29,253 bases of DNA from Coriobacteriaceae bacterium (GTDB lineage Bacteria; Actinomycetota; Coriobacteriia; Anaerosomatales; SLCP01): the NCBI GenBank assembly GCA_003563465.1, contig PWVH01000057.1, positions 1 to 29,253 on the forward strand, given 5' to 3'. The notes under the pieces were generated by a model. The model worked only from the letters and a program-made list of their open reading frames with translations. It searched no databases and had not been told where the DNA came from. Of this stretch, positions 16,560 through 22,763 are shown piece by piece. The position numbers and the translations under genes were made by a program. How positions within the stretch are numbered: the stretch's first letter is position 1; each line of letters begins with the position of its first letter.

Positions 16560-16901
16560 TCAGCTACCGAAGTATCTTCCGAGGGGAACCTGAAACACCA
16601 CACGTCCCAGCAAGTCATCCGGAAGCACGAAATCCCTGTCTCCGGTCGAGTTAGCATCCCCTTTCGTGCGCAGCTCGCCCCTCGGGCCGACCGCGACCAC
16701 ACGATGTACCGCCAGCGCCCGATCGACACGCCGATAGGTGACCATGTCTCCCGGATTCGCGTGCGACCCTCTTCGGTACACGCAGATATCGCCTTGAAGC
16801 AGAGTGGGCTCCATGGACTGACCGGTGATCACAACGGCACCGTGAGTGACGCAGGCTATCGCGACGCATACGCCCGCAAGCAGTGCACCCGGTCGTCTCA
16901 C
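16560..16901 (-). CDS. SipW-type (ER/archaeal-class) signal peptidase I
   Basis: A 113-residue S26B-type signal peptidase. An N-terminal membrane helix (about 5-25) leads into GQSMEP with nucleophile S29. PGDMVTYRR and AVHRVV follow, where H66 takes the place of the lysine general base of ordinary bacterial LepB enzymes. GDANSTGDRD supplies the conserved aspartates (D82, D88). It ends at VPLGRYFG with no C-terminal helix, so it is shorter than Bacillus SipW. The GTG start overlaps the upstream TasA-like gene as GTGA, pairing protease with substrate. Confidence 0.85.
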   Translation of the reverse strand: MRRPGALLAGVCVAIACVTHGAVVITGQSMEPTLLQGDICVYRRGSHANPGDMVTYRRVDRALAVHRVVAVGPRGELRTKGDANSTGDRDFVLPDDLLGRVVFQVPLGRYFGS

Positions 16902-17380
16902 AGCGCTTGCTCGGCATTGACGTAGAGCGTGATCTTGACGTGATTACCGGCCATGTTGTTCGGGACATCAGCTGGTATGCAGATCGCGAAGTCGAGATCG
17001 GCGGATTCGCCGGGTGCCAGGCTCACGGGCAACGTAGAGAGACCAGCCAGTGGCCCGTCGTAGACGGTCTCGGTTCCGTGAGTCACCACGCAAGTGAGAA
17101 CGTTGTAGAACGCCGTGATGCCCGCACGCTTGGCCTCGGTGACCGAGACGCCCACGGGCAGAGATCCGGTGTTGCTCACGGTGAGCGTGCGGGTATTGGG
17201 CGTGCCTGGCGCAAGGTTTTCCATCGACAGCGCCTCGGAAGCCGGCTCGGCACTCACCGCCACAGTTCCTGCCCGAATCACGTTGTCCGGTACCGACTGC
17301 TGCGCCGTGAAGTAGGCGCCCGCGAAACCCACGCACCCCCCTACAAGCACCGTGCAGATCAACAGAACCATTCGCTTCAT
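16898..17380 (-). CDS. TasA/camelysin-like secreted protein with SipW-type signal peptide
   Basis: 160 residues. The N-terminus (KRMVLLICTVLVGGC, then GFAGAYFTAQQ and NVIRAGTV) has the shape of SipW-cognate signal peptides: a hydrophobic stretch, a G-x-AYFT block and a downstream AGT. The mature part is a beta-rich domain with LAPGTPNTRTLTVSNTGSLP, LAPGESADLDFAI and two cysteines (97 and 134) that could form a disulfide. In Bacillus such proteins form biofilm fibres; here that role is inferred only. The ATG at 17380 has GGGGA 5 nt upstream; the longer open frame to 17575 reads through non-coding sequence. Followed directly by its likely signal peptidase. Confidence 0.78.
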   Translation of the reverse strand: MKRMVLLICTVLVGGCVGFAGAYFTAQQSVPDNVIRAGTVAVSAEPASEALSMENLAPGTPNTRTLTVSNTGSLPVGVSVTEAKRAGITAFYNVLTCVVTHGTETVYDGPLAGLSTLPVSLAPGESADLDFAICIPADVPNNMAGNHVKITLYVNAEQAL

Positions 17381-17556
17381 GACTCTCTCCCCTCGTCGTG
17401 TCGGCCGAGGGAAGACCGACGTGTCTTGGACTGCGGCCGCATCCATGACGACCGCCGGATTCGAACCATACTTCGCGGTACCAAGCCGGCACTTAACGCT
17501 TTCTGACCCCGCAAGCGAGACACAGAACCCAGGCTGAAAGAGAGCCAGAAGGCGCG

Positions 17557-17584
17557 AAACCCCGTCCTCCGACATCGGACGGGG
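17557..17584 (-). terminator. Probable Rho-independent terminator after rplT
   Basis: On the minus strand CCCCGTCC, a 9-nt loop and GGACGGGG form a perfect 8-bp stem followed by TTTC, 32 bp after the rplT stop. The T-run is short. It separates the ribosomal operon from the tasA-sipW pair. Confidence 0.65.
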
Positions 17585-17615
17585 CCTCGTGATGGTGAAC
17601 GCTCGGGCTCTATCG

Positions 17616-17975
17616 TTACGCGACGACCTTCTCCTTGGCTACCTCTACCAGCTTGGCAAAAGAGGCCGGATCGTTGATCGCCATGTCTGAGAGCACCTTA
17701 CGATCCAGCTTCACGCCGGCCTTCTTCAGTCCGTTCATGAAGGTCGAGTAAGACATGCCGTTCTGCCTCGCTCCAGCGTTGATGCGAGTTATCCAGAGCC
17801 TTCGGATCTCACGCTTCTTGTTGCGCCGGTCGCGGTAGGAGTACTGAAGCGAGTGCTGAACCTGCTCTTTGGCGGCACGATAGGTTCGGCTCTTGGCGCC
17901 GTAGTAGCCCTTCGCTTTGGCTAGAACGACCCGGCGCTTCTTCTTCGCGGAGACTGCTCGCTTTGTTCGAGGCAT
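17616..17975 (-). CDS. rplT: 50S ribosomal protein L20 (bL20)
   Basis: 119 residues, full length, very basic N-terminal half (RTKRAVSAKKKRR, KAKGYYGAKSRTYR) followed by the conserved QYSYRDRRNKKREIRRLWI and INAGARQNGMSYS blocks. It binds 23S rRNA early in 50S assembly, and in Bacillus it also represses its own operon by binding the leader. Last gene of infC-rpmI-rplT, 36 bp after rpmI, with a terminator behind it. Confidence 0.98.
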   Translation of the reverse strand: MPRTKRAVSAKKKRRVVLAKAKGYYGAKSRTYRAAKEQVQHSLQYSYRDRRNKKREIRRLWITRINAGARQNGMSYSTFMNGLKKAGVKLDRKVLSDMAINDPASFAKLVEVAKEKVVA

Positions 17976-18011
17976 CTTCTTTCACTTCCTAACGGATACG
18001 AAGCAATGGCT

Positions 18012-18209
18012 CTAGCCGATGCCGAGGTTCTTCTTGACGACCGCTTCGTCGGCCTTGTGCACCAGGGTGTCCTTGCGAAAACCACGCTTACGCTTGGGGC
18101 TCTTCTTCTCCAATATGTGGCTCTTGAACGCTTTCCCGCGCTTGATCTTGCCGCCGCCGGTCACTTTGAACCGCTTGGCGGTCGACTTGTGCGTCTTTTG
18201 CTTAGGCAT
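18012..18209 (-). CDS. rpmI: 50S ribosomal protein L35 (bL35)
   Basis: 65 residues with the typical start PKQKTHKSTAKRFKVTG and a lysine/arginine-rich body (KKSPKRKRGFRK). The ATG at 18209 has AGGAG 6 nt upstream. It lies inside the last 8 bp of infC (ATGCCTAA shared), suggesting coupled translation of IF3 and L35. Confidence 0.97.
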   Translation of the reverse strand: MPKQKTHKSTAKRFKVTGGGKIKRGKAFKSHILEKKSPKRKRGFRKDTLVHKADEAVVKKNLGIG

Positions 18210-18789
18210 CACTTGCTCCTTGCTCGGTGCGAGAATCTTCGGCAGCTGTCTCGGCACCTTTCGATTCCTTCGAGTCCTTCTTGATCGGCTGAATCAGCAT
18301 GAACATGTTCCGTCCTTCGAGCTTAGGCTGGTTCTCGATAGTCGCCAGATCCTTCACGTCCTCAGCCAAACGCTCGAGGATCGCGAGTCCGCGCTCGGCG
18401 TGCACCATCTCTCGACCGCGGAACATGATCGTCACTTTCACTTTCGCTCCGGCATTGAGAAAGCGCACTACGTGCTTCTTCTTGGTCTCGTAATCGTGCG
18501 TGTCGATCTTGGGACGGAACTTGATCTCTTTGATCTGGACCGTGGCTTGGTGTTTGCGAGCCTTCTTCGCCTTGATGTCCTGCTCGTACTTGTACTTGCC
18601 GTAGTCCATGATCCGACAGACGGGAGGATCGGCGTTGGGCGCCACTTCGACCAGGTCGAGATGCTGATCGTCCGCTATGCTCTGGGCGTCGGGAGTCGCG
18701 AATATCCCTAACTGTGACCCGTCGACTCCGATCAGCCGCACACGCGGTACGCGAATCCGGTCGTTGACCCTCGGTTCGGCTGTACTGAT
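18202..18789 (-). CDS. infC: Translation initiation factor IF-3 (apparent ATC start)
   Basis: IF3 prevents 30S-50S joining and checks start-codon and initiator-tRNA pairing. The conserved N-terminal block EPRVNDRIRVPRVRLIG lies upstream of the first ATG/GTG-type codon (GTG at 18741). Reading back to the ATC at 18789, which has GGAGGTG upstream with an 8-nt spacer, gives 195 residues and the expected family N-terminus. No AUG, GUG or UUG is in frame there; only a CTG two codons earlier competes. Rare start codons in infC are known and allow autoregulation, since IF3 rejects them. The C-terminal domain shows DYETKKKHVVRFL and KVTIMFRGREM. The acidic tail (ETAAEDSRTEQGASDA) is longer than usual. 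Confidence 0.93.
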   Translation of the reverse strand: MSTAEPRVNDRIRVPRVRLIGVDGSQLGIFATPDAQSIADDQHLDLVEVAPNADPPVCRIMDYGKYKYEQDIKAKKARKHQATVQIKEIKFRPKIDTHDYETKKKHVVRFLNAGAKVKVTIMFRGREMVHAERGLAILERLAEDVKDLATIENQPKLEGRNMFMLIQPIKKDSKESKGAETAAEDSRTEQGASDA

Positions 18790-19026
18790 GGGCAGTTCAC
18801 CTCCACTATTCGTGACCCGCTGCCTGGCGAGTCACCTCTCCGGCAAAACAAAACGTCCCGCGGCGCTCAGCCGACGGGACGGGACACCTGCCGAGGAGCT
18901 GCAAGTTTGCTACTCTTCCTCGGCGGTTATTCTCGACCAGACAGCTGCCGCGAAGGCGCCGCAAGGTGGGGACCACTCAGACCCCGAAGGGAGGGGTCCC
19001 GCTTCAACAACGATATGCGGTTGGCT
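18790..19026 (-). promoter_or_regulatory. Structured 5' leader of infC-rpmI-rplT
   Basis: About 240 nt lie between the predicted transcript start and infC, and no ORF with support is present. GGGACC (19000-18995) can pair with GGTCCC (18974-18969), or the overlapping GACCCC/GGGGTC stem can form instead. A 7-bp stem GCCGAGG/CCTCGGC (18924-18918 with 18896-18890) comes next, then the terminator-like hairpin. The layout resembles L20-controlled leaders of Firmicutes, where bL20 binding promotes termination; the sequence itself was not matched to that family. Confidence 0.5.
18845..18881 (-). terminator. Rho-independent attenuator upstream of infC
   Basis: Minus strand: CGTCCCG-T-CGGC, loop TGAGC, GCCG-CGGGACG (11 bp, one bulge), followed by TTTTGTTTT. 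It lies 56 nt before the infC start and downstream of the predicted infC promoter, so it should act as an attenuator and also stop transcripts from the preceding gene. Confidence 0.85.
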
Positions 19027-19032
19027 CTCGGG

Positions 19033-19061
19033 AGTATACCCATGCGGGAAAGGGCTGTCCA
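19033..19061 (-). promoter_or_regulatory. Predicted sigma70-type promoter of infC-rpmI-rplT
   Basis: TGGACA (19061-19056) and TATACT (19038-19033) on the minus strand, each five of six to consensus, with a 17-bp spacer. It sits between the preceding gene's stop (19083) and the attenuator. Confidence 0.7.
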
Positions 19062-19082
19062 ACCGCAGAGGAAGAAGTGATG

Positions 19083-19769
19083 CTACCAGTACATGTCGAC
19101 AGATTCCGAACCCAAGTACTCGAACTCGCCCGTCTCAGGGTGCTCGTGGAAGACGAGCGCTTTGCGCACGTAATCCATCCCTAAGCTCATATCGATCCGC
19201 TCGCCCTCGATCAGCGTCCCCTCCACGGCCGACCATAGTTCCTTCGTCGGGTACTCGATTCCCGCCACGACGATCTCATCGGGGCTCGGGGAGTCGTAGT
19301 ACATCATTCCGGATGAATCGCCGTAGCGGCGGACGCTGCCAAGCGGAGCCTCGGTCTCCTCCGCATAGGCTCTAAGGATTCGCCCGAACTGCTCGTGGGT
19401 CATGCGGCTGGCGAGAGAACCCCTTACCGGAAGAATGCCCGAGTTGACGAGATCGAATCCCCAAGGGCCGCCCGGAACATCCGCAATCACAACGTCAACA
19501 CCCTTAAGCTTGTACTCGACGTAGATGGCTTCCTCGCCGCCGGGCATGCCCGAAATCAGGGAGAACGGAAACGGCTCGCCGTAGTCGACCCGCACGGTTC
19601 GGACATCAAGACTCTCCAACTCGTCACCGAAAGCACTCTCGATCTCCTCGCGCACCGTATCAACCTGCTCGTCGCTGATTCCAAAATCAGCCAGCATCGT
19701 CAACATACTGTCGAAACCGATGTAGGCAAGAGAGCATGTGCCGCATGTGCCGAAGACACCAAGCGCCAC
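19083..19769 (-). CDS. Hypothetical protein, 3' part of an amber-interrupted membrane-anchored gene
   Basis: Not recognised. The open part from GTG 19769 gives 228 residues beginning in a hydrophobic segment (ALGVFGTCGTCSLAYIGF). An acidic, largely soluble domain follows with EEIESAFGDELESLDVRTV, ADVPGGPWGFDLVNSG and a C-terminal MDYVRKALVFHEHPETGEF. The same frame continues upstream as VIALTLA, then TAG at 19793-19791, then 38 more codons to a well-placed ATG at 19907. The hydrophobic segment is therefore cut by the stop. No good ribosome-binding site precedes the GTG; an ATT or CTG a few codons earlier could restart. Either a pseudogene, a sequencing error or reinitiation. Confidence 0.55.
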   Translation of the reverse strand: MALGVFGTCGTCSLAYIGFDSMLTMLADFGISDEQVDTVREEIESAFGDELESLDVRTVRVDYGEPFPFSLISGMPGGEEAIYVEYKLKGVDVVIADVPGGPWGFDLVNSGILPVRGSLASRMTHEQFGRILRAYAEETEAPLGSVRRYGDSSGMMYYDSPSPDEIVVAGIEYPTKELWSAVEGTLIEGERIDMSLGMDYVRKALVFHEHPETGEFEYLGSESVDMYW

Positions 19770-19790
19770 GGCAAGCGTCAGAGCAATGAC

Positions 19791-19907
19791 CTAGAGCCTC
19801 AGCGTGCGCACCGACTCAGCAAGATCGGCAACCGAGGTCGCCGGGGCGATTGGAGCGGGAGCCGAAATCGAGCCGATCGTCTCGCGATCAGATTCGGGAT
19901 CGGGCAT
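19791..19907 (-). CDS. 38-codon ORF, 5' part of the amber-interrupted gene
   Basis: ATG with GGAAGG 8 nt upstream, then an acidic and Pro/Ala-rich stretch (MPDPESDRET, APAPIAPATSVADLAE) ending SVRTLRL and TAG. It is in frame with the following hydrophobic segment, and the basic TLRL just before that segment fits a cytoplasmic flank of a membrane anchor. Confidence 0.5.
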   Translation of the reverse strand: MPDPESDRETIGSISAPAPIAPATSVADLAESVRTLRL

Positions 19908-19994
19908 CAGCCCAGCCTTCCTTTCGCACGAATCCTCGCACGCATCTCCTGCGGGAAGTGTACTCCTCTATCCCCACGCGCGAAAACCCTGCCA

Positions 19995-20009
19995 CGCACC
20001 GAAGGTGCG
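19995..20009 (-). terminator. Weak hairpin in the gap after thrS
   Basis: CGCACC-TTC-GGTGCG, a perfect 6-bp stem, with a GGGTTTT stretch a few bases beyond on the minus strand. It lies in the 223-bp gap between thrS and the amber-split gene. The T-run is not adjacent, so termination is uncertain. Nothing else firm was seen in this gap; TTGAGA/TTCAAT at 16-bp spacing is a weak promoter candidate. Confidence 0.3.
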
Positions 20010-20130
20010 ATTGAAGCGATCGATTCGGTGTTCTCAACTGTAAGACCGTTCTCCAGGCACTTCGCCGACGGGCTCGCGCCTACGATAGGCCACGAGCGGG
20101 TAGCTCTCATCGGTTGCACGTCCGAAGAAC

Positions 20131-22035
20131 CTACTCGGCCAACTTCCCCAAGAACTCCTCTAGGCTCATCTGCCCGATGTCGCCCTCTGTCCGCTCGCGC
20201 ACGGCGACTACGTCGGCCTCGGCCTCTTTGTCGCCCAGCACCAGCATGTAGGGGACCTTTTGCTCTTGGGCCTTGGCGATCTTGACGCGCATCGGCTCGT
20301 TCTGCGCGTAAACCTCTACGCGCGCTCCGGCGGCTTCGAGCCTCTCGCGCACCGACTCGGCATGCTCCAGGTGCCGGTCCGCGATCGGGATGATGACTGT
20401 CTGTACTGGTGCAAGCCACACTGGAAACGCGCCCGCATAGTGCTCGATCAGTATGCCGAGGAACCGCTCCATGCTGCCAAGGATGGTGCGGTGCAGCGTG
20501 AACGGACGCGCCTCGGTGTTCTCGGCTGTGCGGTACGTGATGTCGAAGCGCTCGGGCAGGTTGAAGTCAACCTGGATGGTTGCCGTCTGCCAGGTGCGCC
20601 CGATTGCGTCGCGCAGGTTGATGTCGATCTTGGGGCCGTAGAACGCGCCTTCGCCCTCGTTGATCTCGTAGGGCATGTCGCGCGCATCCAAAGCGCCCAT
20701 CAGCGACTTCGTCGCTAAGTCCCACATCTCTTCAGAGCCCATGGATTTCTCCGGTTTCGTGGACACCTCGGCGGTGTACTCGAAGCCGAAAACTCCGTTG
20801 ACGTATTCGACGAGGTCGAGCATCGCCACAACCTCGGCATGCACCTGTTCGGGCGTGCAGAAGATGTGCGCGTCGTCTTGCGTGAAACCACGCGCGCGCA
20901 TGAGTCCGTGTACAACGCCGGAGAGTTCGTGGCGATAGACGGTACCGAACTCAAAGAGGCGCATCGGTAGATCGCGATATGAGCGGACGTCGTTCTGGAA
21001 GACCATGATGTGGCCCGGACAGTTCATCGGCTTGATTCCGTAGTCGTTGACCTTGCCCTCGCCCTCGTCCACTTGGAAGAAGTACATATGCTCGCGATAG
21101 TTGTCCCAGTGACCCGAGGTCTTCCAGACGTCGGCTTTGTAGATGTGAGGGGTGATGACCTCCTCGTAGCCCCGACGGTAGAGCTCCTCGCGCAGCCACT
21201 CCTCGATGATGCGCAGCACGCGCGCGCCCTTGGGATGGTAGATAGGAAGCCCAGCGCCGGCCTCCTCGTGCAGGCTGAACAGATCGAGTTCCTTGCCGAG
21301 CTTGCGGTGATCGCGCTTCTCCGCCTGATCCAAGCGCTCGAGATAGGCGTCGAGTTCCTTCTGTGTGAACCAGGCGGTCCCGTAGATGCGCTGCAACATG
21401 GGGCGTGTCGAGTCCCCGCGCCAATACGCGCCGGCAAGCTTCATCAGCTTGAACGCGCCGATGTGCCCCGTATGCGGGATGTGTGGCCCTCGGCATAGGT
21501 CGGTGAAGGCTCCCTCGCTATAGATCGAAATCGTCTCGCCCTCGGGAATCTCATCTATGAGCTCTTGCTTGAAGGGATCTCCTTCGAAGACGTCCCACGC
21601 CTCGAGCTTGGTGAGCTCGCCTCGCTCGAAGTGACGTTCCTCGGCGATTATCTGCTCCATTCGCTCCTCTATGGCGGCGAGGTCCTCGGGAACGAGTGAC
21701 TTGTCTATGCAGAAATCGTAGTAGAAGCCATCCTCGATGGCGGGTCCTACGCCGAAGTTGGCCTCGGGATAGAGCGTCTTGATGGCTTCGGCCATGACAT
21801 GCGCCGCTGAATGCCTGAGGATATGCAGTGCCTCGGGTGCGCGATCGGTGATGACCTCGACGGTCGCCCCGTCGGTCACGACGGTGTCGACATCGACCAG
21901 CTCGCCATCGATTCTGCCCGCGAGTGCGGCTTGAGCAAGGCGCGGTCCGATCGCTGTCGCGACATCAAGGACGGTCGCACCCTCTGGAGCCCGTTTCTCG
22001 CCGCCATCTGGGAGCTTGATGTTGATATCGGGCAT
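20131..22035 (-). CDS. thrS: Threonine--tRNA ligase
   Basis: Class II aminoacyl-tRNA synthetase with editing. TGS domain (1-62), second additional editing domain with HSAAH (75-79) and TDLCRGPHIP, catalytic core (about 240-530) with zinc-binding KPMNCPGH and YRHELSG, and an anticodon-binding domain (about 540-634, PVQTVIIPI to the end). The ATG at 22035 with AGGAG 10 nt upstream gives 634 residues, the normal length; a GTG at 22065 would add ten. No T-box was seen in the 100-bp upstream gap. Confidence 0.98.
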   Translation of the reverse strand: MPDINIKLPDGGEKRAPEGATVLDVATAIGPRLAQAALAGRIDGELVDVDTVVTDGATVEVITDRAPEALHILRHSAAHVMAEAIKTLYPEANFGVGPAIEDGFYYDFCIDKSLVPEDLAAIEERMEQIIAEERHFERGELTKLEAWDVFEGDPFKQELIDEIPEGETISIYSEGAFTDLCRGPHIPHTGHIGAFKLMKLAGAYWRGDSTRPMLQRIYGTAWFTQKELDAYLERLDQAEKRDHRKLGKELDLFSLHEEAGAGLPIYHPKGARVLRIIEEWLREELYRRGYEEVITPHIYKADVWKTSGHWDNYREHMYFFQVDEGEGKVNDYGIKPMNCPGHIMVFQNDVRSYRDLPMRLFEFGTVYRHELSGVVHGLMRARGFTQDDAHIFCTPEQVHAEVVAMLDLVEYVNGVFGFEYTAEVSTKPEKSMGSEEMWDLATKSLMGALDARDMPYEINEGEGAFYGPKIDINLRDAIGRTWQTATIQVDFNLPERFDITYRTAENTEARPFTLHRTILGSMERFLGILIEHYAGAFPVWLAPVQTVIIPIADRHLEHAESVRERLEAAGARVEVYAQNEPMRVKIAKAQEQKVPYMLVLGDKEAEADVVAVRERTEGDIGQMSLEEFLGKLAE

Positions 22036-22094
22036 CTTCTTGGCACTCCTGGATTCTAGCGACACGTCCGACCGTAGACCGGCAGGATACTACA

Positions 22095-22113
22095 GCGGCG
22101 CTACCGACGCCGC
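22095..22113 (-). terminator. GC-rich hairpin between the zinc-ribbon gene and thrS
   Basis: GCGGCG-TCGGTAG-CGCCGC on the minus strand, a perfect 6-bp stem with a 7-nt loop, 22 bp after the upstream stop. No T-run, so the role is uncertain. Confidence 0.3.
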
Positions 22114-22135
22114 ATTCCCTACCTCACTGCCCGGC

Positions 22136-22570
22136 TTACTGCTTCGTCTTGCAGTAGGGACAGACACTCCAGTTGAGCTTGAGCGCCTTACCGCACCCGA
22201 TACACGGCTTGCGCAGTTTCTTCATGCAGTGGGGACAGAGCAGGAACTCCTTCTCGACGGGCTTGTGACATGAGGGACACGACGCAAGATCGCGCTGCAA
22301 GGTTATCTCCTTGGTGCGAATCTCCAAGTCGCGCTCACGAGCGTCTGCTGCAAACTCCGGAGGGCGCATGACCAGATAGATCACCCAACCGGCGAAGGGA
22401 AAAACCAATGCTGCAAGTCCCCAGAACCAGCCCATCGCACCGCGACGATCGGCATCGCGATATGTCCAGAATGCCAACGCGAAATAAAGGACGACGAAGA
22501 AAAGGGTGCACAAGTTGCGAACGAGGATGAACTCCCCGCTCGAGGTAATCGGATCGAGTAGCCCGTCCAT
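22136..22570 (-). CDS. Two-helix membrane protein with tandem zinc ribbons
   Basis: 144 residues. Two hydrophobic segments (about 15-35 and 46-68) are joined by the short charged loop YRDADRRGAMGW, as in small PLDc_N or DUF-type membrane proteins. An amphipathic linker (72-95) leads to four CxxC pairs (98/101, 112/115, 123/126, 137/140), enough for two zinc ribbons of the DZR type. The zinc domain would lie in the cytoplasm if both termini are inside (inference). Function unknown. GGGAGG is immediately upstream of the ATG. Monocistronic by spacing: 193 bp from folC and 100 bp from thrS. Confidence 0.8.
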   Translation of the reverse strand: MDGLLDPITSSGEFILVRNLCTLFFVVLYFALAFWTYRDADRRGAMGWFWGLAALVFPFAGWVIYLVMRPPEFAADARERDLEIRTKEITLQRDLASCPSCHKPVEKEFLLCPHCMKKLRKPCIGCGKALKLNWSVCPYCKTKQ

Positions 22571-22660
22571 AGCCTCCCTTTCGCATGCACTTCCGGAGCG
22601 TGTCGACGCCGACCTGGCGACCGAACGCTACCGCCCCGGGCACCGCGCCGAACTAGAGGG

Positions 22661-22669
22661 ATTCTAGCA
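22661..22669 (-). promoter_or_regulatory. Predicted extended -10 element for the zinc-ribbon membrane protein gene
   Basis: TGC-TAGAAT on the minus strand, five of six in the -10 plus the TGn extension, about 90 bp before the ATG. No convincing -35. The rest of the 193-bp gap shows nothing firm. Confidence 0.4.
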
Positions 22670-22763
22670 GAACGTGCACATGAGAGCAGCTAAGCGAGGT
22701 AGGGCGGAAGGCTCCTCGACGAGAAGGCAAGATCGAAGACATGACAGGCAGAAGCACCGATCG

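Noticed and set aside
17446..17470. GGTTCGAACCC resembling a tRNA T-arm
   Set aside because: No matching T-stem, anticodon arm or acceptor stem can be built around it; GTTCGAAC is simply palindromic.
17474..17483. TGGTACCGCG on the minus strand, identical to the T-box core, about 90 nt upstream of the TasA-like gene
   Set aside because: The flanks do not form the antiterminator: AGGG is missing and there is no downstream partner for the GCG side. The downstream gene is not amino-acid related. Likely chance, although GCCGG/CCGGC around it can pair.
17381..17575. 65-residue N-terminal extension of the TasA-like protein
   Set aside because: A strong ribosome-binding site and signal peptide begin at 17380. 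The upstream part overlaps the rplT terminator.
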